Shown here piece after piece: positions 56,573-64,000 of a stretch of 64,000 nucleotides of DNA. Under the pieces are notes generated by a model. It worked only from the letters and a program-made list of their open reading frames with translations. It was not told where the DNA came from and searched no databases. Numbering within the stretch: the stretch's first letter is position 1; each line of letters begins with the position of its first letter. Position numbers and translations under genes: made by a program. The stretch is from Thereva unica (lineage: Eukaryota; Arthropoda; Insecta; Diptera; Therevidae): NCBI GenBank assembly GCA_949987705.1, contig OX465282.1, forward strand, positions 5,382,501-5,446,500, read 5' to 3'.

Positions 56573-59135
56573 TTACTAGGAACCGCTTAACATCATTTGG
56601 CAAGTATCATTTAACGCAGTTACACATTCCCGAAATCCTGCAGATACTGAGTACTTCTTTGATATATTTTCCAGCAACCAAACTTTTACTAACAGAATTA
56701 TTACTTACCTCACAAGAAAAAAGTTCATTGTTTCATTTACAAAAAAAAAACGAGTAAATAAAAAAATGTCCTTTTAACAAAAAATGTCCTTTTTCGCAAA
56801 AAAAAATCGTATTCCTTAAGTGAGTTTGCCTTGTCACTTTCAACTACCTCTACTACCAAACAATAAAAAAATTGTAAAGTTCACTTTTAAAGCAGACAAC
56901 CCCCTCAGCACGAACGAGCCACTCTTCCTGCGCCCACAAACATAATAATCTTTCAGAAATGAAACAAAAAAAACGTGAAAATAAAAAAAGGAATTCACAA
57001 GGCCGAAGTGAGCTCCTTAAGGACGTCAGTTAAAGTCTCTCACACCTCAGGGCACACACACACTGGAATATAAACTAGAGAAGGGAAATTTTAAATAACG
57101 AAAAAAAATGTGAAATGAAAATAATAATAAAAAAAAAATGAAAGAAAATGAAAGAAAGAAAGGACAGAAAGAAAACTTCATTTTATCGTCCGCGTCCTTT
57201 TATAGCCTTTCAAGGACTTGTGCTTAAATACCCGCGAGAGGTTGTTTCCTTAAGAACCCTCAAAACTTAACTGCCTCCATGCAAAAAAACACGCTTTTTC
57301 CAGAGGGATGAAAAAAATTTCATGAATTAAAAATAGACAAGAAGGACGAAAAAAAAATTCGTTCATCCATTCCGCTCCGGTTATCCGCTTGCCCGTCGAA
57401 GACGATGAAAGCTTTCAGGATTAAAGGCGACCTCCAAGACAAGTTTTCATCATGTGGTAAGGGGCGGGGGTGTATTGCCAAAACCCACTAACCCGCCCCC
57501 AAAAATTCCAGTCTATTTGGGTGCAGGGGGAGATTTGTCTGTTCCAACTCAGTGAAAGGTTATTGCACCCGTAGTCCTTTTTAGCCGGAGGACGAAACGG
57601 TGGAATGGGGTTTTTGTGGGGAGGGGATATTATAGAGCTTCTCGAGCGTAACATACAACAGGTCAGACGTCTCCCGAAAAAAGGACGAAAATGAAGATGA
57701 AGAAGAATGAATACGGAGCGAGAGCGGCAGAGACAGCCAGGGACGAGAAGGACTTTCATGTTCATGGAACTGAGAAGAAAAATGAGCCAAAACCGACTTC
57801 AGGGCTAGCGTGTAGCCAAATTCAAGGCTCGCGCCTTTCGCCGAAAATTTCAACGAAACAAAGCAACGGGAAAAAAGCTCCCTTTTCTTCTGCTTCTTCT
57901 TCTACTTCTGCTACTACTACTTTTTCTTCTATTTTTTTTTTCACAGACTGAATGTCAAGGAAAAAGGCCCACCCCCCGCCGCCACAACCACCACCATCCA
58001 TGTCCTTGTTGGGGGTTGCTTCTTTGTTGTTGGTTTTTATTTTTAGGGAACTTTTCTCTGGAAACTCATCTCAAGGACACGAGGGGTAGGAGCACGTTTT
58101 TGTTTGGGTTTTCTGCTCGGGGAAAAATGCTGCGAAAAAAGAGTCCACCACGTTTCCTTTTTTTGTCGATGAACTTCGCAAAGAGGCGGGACGATTTCTC
58201 GGCCAGGGGCGGACGGGGGGGGGGGTACAGAATGAAGTTGAAGACTCCTTGTGAAAAATCGGTCCGTGGCGGTAGGGGGCTGTTCGAGAACATAGAAACG
58301 TTAGGGGAGGACAACATTTTTTTTCTGCTGACTGTGACCGAGTGTCTGCAACTACTCGCCTGGGTACAGAAGAAGAAAAAAAAATACCCTCGTGAGCGGT
58401 TTCATTTTATTGCTTTCCTGTCATTTCAGGGCAGGTTGATGACATTGTCATGATGAAGGTTAAAAAGCACGCACCCGTTCCACCCCCATTTACCTCCTCG
58501 GCCACCCCCGATCCATTCACCACACTTTGGGTTTTATACGATATACACACGTGACCGATGGAGCCTTCAAAGGAATTAACGTTAACGATTCAATTGTTAC
58601 GTGGAAAAAGGGGGGATGCATTTTTTTATTATTATTGAAGAATCACCTACCTTAAAGGTGGAAATTGGATTGAATAATCGTGACGTTTTATGGCAGTTTG
58701 TTAGGGTGATATTAGCATACTGAATAGACTGGTGGAGTTCTCGATGACACTGATATGAATACCAAGAATCACGAGTGTTAAAAGTGATTACAACAAGTAT
58801 TTCGGAACAATTTGGACGACAATCGAAGATAATAGCGAACGGTGCGGTAAGCTAAGAATAATGCCAAAGTTCATTCAAAGAAGGAAAGTTCTCAATGAAA
58901 AACAACTAGCCGCTACCAGTTCCATGTATCACTGAAATTATGACCAACTCGGAAGAGGACTCGTTCTGAAAATGCGTTCCTGTGTGACACCTATAATGGC
59001 CAGACGAACATTTTCGAATCTCTAGATACCGAAACTAGGGAAGATGAGGCCAAACTGAGAAAATTAATAGAGGAGCTGAAGGAAATTAAGACGTTGGTAC
59101 TTTCTAGCTGATTTACACTTGTAAAGACTTCTCTT
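56573..59135. other. Gene-less, low-complexity stretch
   Basis: The stretch contains A-rich and GAAA-rich DNA (57085-57180), a CTTCTTCTACTTCTGCTACT run at 57890-57925 and a G-rich patch with an 11-base G run near 58215-58225. The longest open frame is 145 codons at 58016-58453 (+), rich in Arg, Gly and Phe with no domain. A short plus-strand frame ending LRKLIEELKEIKTLVLSS (about 59045-59110) looks helical but has no start or neighbour. No gene is called. Confidence 0.45.
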
Positions 59136-59139
59136 GAAG

Positions 59140-59672
59140 TCGTGGTGATCTACGCATTAGCGCCTTGTCTGTCTGGATGATTCCGGGTGGTGTCGCTCCG
59201 GGTTGGATGATTCATATAGCTGCGCGGCAGTTCCAAATGGTCATCTTTGTTGTTTTGGACATCAAAATCGTATTCATCTGTTACCAGCCTCGGTCGTATT
59301 TGGTCCATCTGCCGCTTTACCATCGCCCCTGATTCCAATTTGATCCTGTTGATAGGAGATCTGTCTTGATTAAAACTTATCAACTTTGGGGACCATTCGC
59401 CACGTAGCTCCGGACCCATACTCGATCTTCACTGCTGCAGCTCGTACAGGACTGCTTATGCTCATCGATGGTATCCGAGCGTAATTGGTCGAAGTACGTC
59501 CGAATCTTTCGGTTGGAAAAAAGTTCGATAGGTGTCGCTTGCTGCGTCAGCAGGTATCTTGCCAGTCGCAAGTGTATACCTACTTGTGAAACCTTTTTGA
59601 GGAAGTGTTTTGCTTTTTTTTACGATTATTTCCACTTTCCCATTGGAGGCCGGATGGAAGGATACGATGTCT
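59140..59672 (-). pseudogene. Gypsy-like integrase C-terminal remnant
   Basis: On the minus strand, SFHPASNGKVE near 59670-59640 is the H-P-x-S-N-G block that precedes the catalytic glutamate of gypsy-type integrases. After a frameshift, RLARYLLTQQATPIELFSNR and RKIRTYFDQLRSDT follow (59571-59460), then RVWVRSYVANGP and, in a third frame, MGPELRGEWSPKL...KRQMDQIRPR (59419-59290), the usual C-terminal region. It is broken by frameshifts. The upstream part is cut off by the LINE inserted at 59688-61811. Confidence 0.75.
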
Positions 59673-59687
59673 AATTCTTGGCATTAG
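59673..59687. repeat. 15-bp target-site duplication (left)
   Basis: AATTCTTGGCATTAG is repeated exactly at 61812-61826, at the two ends of the RNase H LINE. Confidence 0.95.
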
Positions 59688-61811
59688 GTTAGGTTAGGTT
59701 AGATATGGCTGAGCTTTTGGTTCAAGCCCACACACTTAGGCCAGAAGGATAGGCCCATTGTGATGCCATAGTGATCCCACTTTAAACTTGATGTTAAAAT
59801 GTCGTTTCTTCGTTAAACCATCTCGAGGAAGTAATGTATCTTCTATGTTGCGGGATCCCAAACTTCGAGATTTCCGCAAGGTTGCTTAGAAAGGGTTCAC
59901 CAAATGTGGTTAGCCTTATCCTGCTTAGGGCCGGGCAGTGACAGAGAAGGTGTAGTACACTTTCCGCCTCGTCAAGGTTCTTACAGCTTCTGCAGAAATC
60001 GTGGGTCTCAAGCCCTAAACGGGTCGCATGCGTCCCTATCAGACAGTGTGTGGTTCGCCTGAGATCATAGGAGGGCCAGGTTAATTTGGCCAAAGTGCAT
60101 TTATTAAGATCCCTCCAATGCTTTTTCGCTTGTGTGATTGTGTGTTGCTTGCATCGGAGTTTAAAGGAGGCCCAAGGCATACCAACTCTTTCCTTTTCTG
60201 GAAGAAGAGTAGCGGTCGTGCCTCTCCTAGCCACTTCGTCAGCTTTACAATTTCCCTCTATATTTCGGGCACCCAAACGAGGAGGGTCCTGAACTGCTGA
60301 GCCATCTCGTTAAGAGATCTGCGACATTCAGAGTTAGTTCTAGAGCTGTTTGTGCAGGAGCGCAGGGGTTTCAGAGCTGCCTGACTATCTGAGAAGATGT
60401 AGACAGTCCGGTTCCCATCGCCTTGCTGGTTAATTTGCAGAACAGCTTCTTGTATGGCTAGAATCTCCGCTTGGTATACACTGCAGTGATCGGGAAGCCG
60501 GAAGGAGATTTCAATCCCAAGTTCTGGGGAAAATACTCCTCCTCCCACTCGACCCTCGAGCTTAGAGCCATCAGTAAAAACGTTTATGGCATCCTGAAAC
60601 CTATGTGGTCTATTTATCCATTCACGACGTGATGGGATGTGGACTCCGTAGTTCCTCGTGAAGGTAATTTCGGGAATGCAGAAGTCGGTTTTTGTGGGGA
60701 TAGTAACTGAGTTCAGTACCTTCGTGTGCCCTCCCCTGATTCCAGTCCAGAAACCGGATTCTTTTATTCTAAGGGCTGCGATGGTTGCGCTTTCCCTTGC
60801 CACGAGATTTAAAGGAGGGAGGTATAACATAACATTTAAGGCCTCTGTAGGAGTGAATCGAAGTGCTCCTGTTATGCATAACTCCGCACATCTTTGTACT
60901 CTCTGTAATTTGTTTAACACAGTGGATTTACTCAGAGTTGGCCACCACACTAAAACCCCGTAAAGGAGAATTGGGCGGACGATCACTGTGTAGATCCATC
61001 GCACAATGTAAGGGGAGAAGCCCCATTTCTTACCAATGGATTTTTTGCAGGCGAAAAGCGCGATGCTTGCTTTCTTAATGCGCTCTTCTGTGTTTTCATG
61101 CCAGAGGAGTTTCTTGTCCAGCATTACTCCCAGATATTTAATTTTGAGCCTAACATTGTTAAGCCGGGGGGGTGTTGACGGAGAGGTCTTATACCTCCTT
61201 GCTCCTTGTGAAGAGGACCAGCTCCGTTTTTACTGTATTAACGCTGAGTCCGCGGGTAGCAGCCCAGCTTGAGAGGGTTTTTAGCGCTGCCTCCATGAGA
61301 TCACAGAGGACTTGAGGAAATTTTCCTTTTTTGATGATAACAACATCATCTGCGTACGCCAGGACATCATGTCCCTCTGCCTGCATGCGTCGCAACAGCT
61401 GGTTCATAGTTACGACCCATAGCAGCTGGGAGAGTACTCCTCCTTGCGGAGTGCCTCTATTTACGGCCTTTCGGACCGAGCTATCGCCCAAGATCGAGCT
61501 CACCATCCTGCCAGTAAGCATTTGGTGGATAAGAGACACCAACGATGTCTCGATCCCATGTTCTGTCAAGGCCAGGGTAAAGGCATTCGGCAAAACATTG
61601 TTAAATGCTCCTTCAATGTCAAGAAATGCTACTAATGTAAGTATATTCCTTAACCTCGAGGGATTTTTCAATGGTTGAGACCAGTGAGTGAAGAGCAGTA
61701 TCAGTAGATTTGCCCTTTGTATAGGCGTGTTGTGCGCCAGAGAGTTCCAAGGTCAATATGGTCTGCCTCAGATATATTTCGATTAGCCTCTCCAGAGTCT
61801 TTAATAGAAAG
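59688..61811 (-). mobile_element. RNase H-bearing LINE (I/LOA/R1 group), 5'-truncated, 15-bp target duplication
   Basis: Three overlapping minus frames hold one ORF. RT (61671-61189): LVAFLDIEGAFNNVLPNAFT, GTPQGGVLSQLLWVVTMNQ and AYADDVVIIKKGKF. Thumb and RNase H (61124-60258): LDKKLLWHENTEERIKKA, INVFTDGSKLEGRVGGGVFS, QAEILAIQEAV and FSDSQAALKPLRS. C-terminus (60276-59794): GNCKADEVARRGTTATLLPE, then FCRSCKNLDE...HLLCHCP. Upstream of 61671 an AQHAYTKGKSTDTALHSLVS segment continues in another frame. The 3' end is a GGTTAGGTTAGG tail. It is closely related to the copy at 22864-24605. Only two or three frame disruptions suggest a recent insertion. Confidence 0.93.
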
Positions 61812-61826
61812 AATTCTTGGCATTAG

Positions 61827-62160
61827 ACATGTCAAAAAGTTTTAGAATACATAACATCGGGGTCATTGTGCAAACGCGGCTCTATTAACCCACTTGTACA
61901 TTGTGCTCAGTAGCTCCGTCAGTTTGATCACTAGCCATGAAGACTCCTACTCACACTTCACTTATTTTCCGAGCTGATAGGAAGTTGAAGCTGGAGGCGT
62001 TCTTTCGTAATGAGCACCGGGTAGTGCTGCCATACAATACAGTGTGCAAGGCCGATGTTGTCTGCGTTTTCAGGAGTTAACTTCACTGGAACAGTTGCTA
62101 TGTATGATGGAGCAGCAGGCTTAGACACAATTGGCGTTGCAGTGCGTAGTTTTGTAGGAG
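61827..62160 (-). pseudogene. Possible gypsy-like remnant, other half
   Basis: This is the sequence on the far side of the LINE insertion, so it was contiguous with the integrase remnant at 59140-59672. The minus-strand frame near 62140-61990 reads APSYIATVPVKLTPENADNI, which resembles a Gag-like region of gypsy elements, but this is weak. If right, Gag and integrase parts are now adjacent and most of the polymerase region is gone. Confidence 0.35.
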
Positions 62161-62169
62161 AGATTTTAG

Positions 62170-63130
62170 ATCATAGTCATAGCCATATTTAGGTACCATA
62201 ACAAATCTTCTATTTTAAGCTTTGAAATCTTTCCCGAAAAACTAGAAGTAGAGCTTTCCCAATACATGGTGTCTGATATTAGGCAGAGCCGGAGAGCAGT
62301 TGTGAAAGTGTTCGGTTGTTTCTCTGGCCTGCTCCTATCAATAGCTACGGTAGTGAGTTTATAAGAAATTCTCAATCTTACTGCTTGATAGCTGATTGGC
62401 CAGTGTCATTAGTTGCACGGCTGCTTCTGTACATTCTCCACCTGTATGATAACAGAATTACTCTGCTCCCGGCATTGGGTATTACTGTATTGCTAGACAT
62501 GCTCAGGCTTAAAAGCTGTGCCTTAAAATTAACCGAGGATAAGACTCTGATATGGATTCGTCTGTGTACATTCCGCTCCCATTCCGCTCTGGTGAGAATC
62601 TGGATATTGAGGTCTCTGCCAGAATTTAATTTTGCGACCATACATATAGTCGGTAGGCCCTATTACCTTTTCTGTTGTTGCTGTGCCCGTATGTCTCCTC
62701 AACGCAGCAACCCGATGTACATATTAACCTGGCGACAGCACACGTGACACCAGTTATTCCGTAACAAGCCAAGGACTTGATCCAGACTGGATATGTTATA
62801 TTCTTTGCCAAGAGCAGGCCATCATACGGGGGAGTCATATACAGCACTTACCTAATCGTTGCTGTGTATAGCCAGCGCACCAAGTGCGGCTTAAGTCCAT
62901 AATTTGCCGAAGGTCTACTTACACGTATAGAAAACTATACTGGCCTTTTTTGCCAGTTTTTGGATATTTTCCCTTCAATTTAGCTTTTGGTCCACAAAAT
63001 TGCCAGCTGATTGGACAAGGCTCAGTAGTTGAAGGTGGACTAAAAGCGGGTATTTTACACCTGTTGTTGAAAAGCCTCAGCTCTGTGTTTTCCGCGTTGA
63101 CGGATAACCTGCAGCAGTTGACCATGCACT
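62170..63130 (-). pseudogene. Degenerate RNase H-type LINE, post-RT region
   Basis: The minus strand gives, across frames, LRLFNNRCKIPAFSPPSTTE, then SANYGLKPHLVRWLYTA (about 62940-62880), then SLDQVLGLL and LACYGITGVTCAVARL (about 62800-62720). In the LINE at 11800-14230 the corresponding segments are VNWGLKPRIVHWLYTAVIRP and ERVQRTAELCISGAMRSTPT. So this is the thumb region after the RT of a related LINE, with many stops. The limits are uncertain. Confidence 0.6.
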
Positions 63131-63845
63131 AAATTTATTCGATTTTTTCAAGTCACTGACAGGGATTTGGGTTTTCGCAGTAGTAACTTAACTTTACACC
63201 TCTCTGATACTGGTGGAAATGCGTTTGTTCACTCCTCTTTTTGCCAAATTTTTAAATAATAGACTGTGTGCTTAGCAGGTAGTGTATGATCACAATTAAA
63301 ACTAAAGGAAACAAGAATAGAGAGTATAAATGCCTAATTAGCGACCAAAAATTCCAAAGCGACCGGTTCTCTAAAAAATTATGAATACTAAATCTCTTTG
63401 GAAAGTCCGCTGCTCTAGACTATGTGCTTTGTACCGCCCGAGTATGTCTCTCTACTATTGATATCGACTCCGTTCTAAAGCACTGGATTAAGTTCTCTCT
63501 TTTTTGGCTGCTCAATCAGGGAGGTATTGGATAGTTTGAATCTACAGCCTTTTCCATCTATTACTCTTCTGTTAGCGCATGCACTCTCATAAACGTTATA
63601 ATATGAAATCTTGATTTCACTCTTAAGGACGCAATCGGATAACTAGTCATGGTAAAGTCTATGAAATTAAGCACACATAAACCGAGTCCGAAATTCGTTC
63701 CGGAGTCGGCAGAAGATGGTAGCATCCCTTGGTTCTAGGACTCCTTTACCAGTCCATCTTAGTTCTTGTATGGCAGTGGCAGCAATGAGTATACAGGTCT
63801 TTTCAGTGTTCTCCCCTTGGAATATTTTTTTAAGAGGGAGTTTTT
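63131..63845. other. Gene-less stretch
   Basis: I see no coding frame, terminal repeats or RNA gene between the LINE remnant and the SINE at the window edge. Confidence 0.45.
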
Positions 63846-63850
63846 TTTAA

Positions 63851-64000
63851 TTTTTTATGTGAAAAACTAGAGTCTCAAGAAAGGCCCTTTATACTTTCGA
63901 CAATCTATTTCCTTCGTATAGAGTACAATGTCGAACAGCAGCTCCAGTCGAGGAGGAAGGAACTGCCAAAACCTACCCGCATTAGTCCAACTATTCCCAA
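63851..64000 (-). repeat. tRNA-derived SINE, copy 4 (runs off the window)
   Basis: On the plus strand it starts TTTTTTATGTGAAAAACTAG, the complement of the SINE tail, then AAAGGCCCTTTATACTTTCG and the stem-loop (TCGACAATCTATTTCCTTCG, ATGTCGAACAGCAG). It continues past position 64000, so the tRNA head should lie just beyond the window. Confidence 0.85.

Noticed and set aside
58016..58453. A 145-codon Arg/Gly-rich protein
   Set aside because: Crosses a G run and A-rich tracts; composition explains the open frame.

Overview
The window looks like intergenic or intronic DNA from a repeat-rich, AT-rich arthropod genome, almost certainly an insect. The evidence is the mix of transposable elements: RNase H-bearing LINEs of the I/LOA/R1 group, RTE-like LINEs with simple-repeat tails, an apurinic-endonuclease LINE of Jockey/CR1 type, a tRNA-derived SINE, hAT, mariner-like and Harbinger-like terminal-repeat elements, a Helitron and a gypsy-like retrotransposon. 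The order cannot be fixed from the sequence; a fly is a guess. I recognise no host protein-coding gene, no true tRNA or rRNA, no CRISPR array and no operon. The longest open frames all belong to retrotransposons.

Layout. 1-2290: non-coding, with a GATC-dense stretch. 2300-3955: an RTE-like LINE split by a small terminal-repeat element (MITE). 5164-6540: a GGGGTCGTCC-ended transposon holding a Harbinger-like MITE; a relative lies inverted at 55707-56572. 10982-11340, 31700-31811, 37711-38178 and 63851-64000: copies of one tRNA-headed SINE. 11440-14230: RTE-like debris, then a large RNase H LINE. 16060-19800: remnants of further LINEs. 22864-28560: three or four RNase H LINE fragments and one RTE-like 3' end. 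30543-32175: a hAT-like element with an 8-bp target duplication whose left end was later inverted and duplicated. 39228-41905: an RTE-like LINE cut by another, internally deleted LINE. 41908-46619: a mariner-like element carrying a 3.3-kb LINE whose 987-codon ORF is intact. 48420-49400: Helitron and hAT transposase remnants. 52268-52467: a 200-base assembly gap. 52941-55407: a hAT-like element with three nested insertions. 59140-63130: a gypsy-like remnant split by an RNase H LINE with a 15-bp target duplication, next to another LINE remnant.

How the parts relate. Insertions are repeatedly nested, and at several sites the target-site duplication can be read and the interrupted reading frame resumes across it, which gives a relative order of events. 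The most interesting relationship is between the SINE and the LINE with the intact ORF. Their 3' ends align over about 44 bases up to the terminal CACATAAAA, as expected if the SINE uses that LINE family's reverse transcriptase. Other recurrent themes are LINE copies that join an N-terminal domain directly to the C-terminus, and RNase H LINEs ending in a GGTTAGG-like pentamer tail that resembles insect telomeric DNA but sits at ordinary genomic targets.
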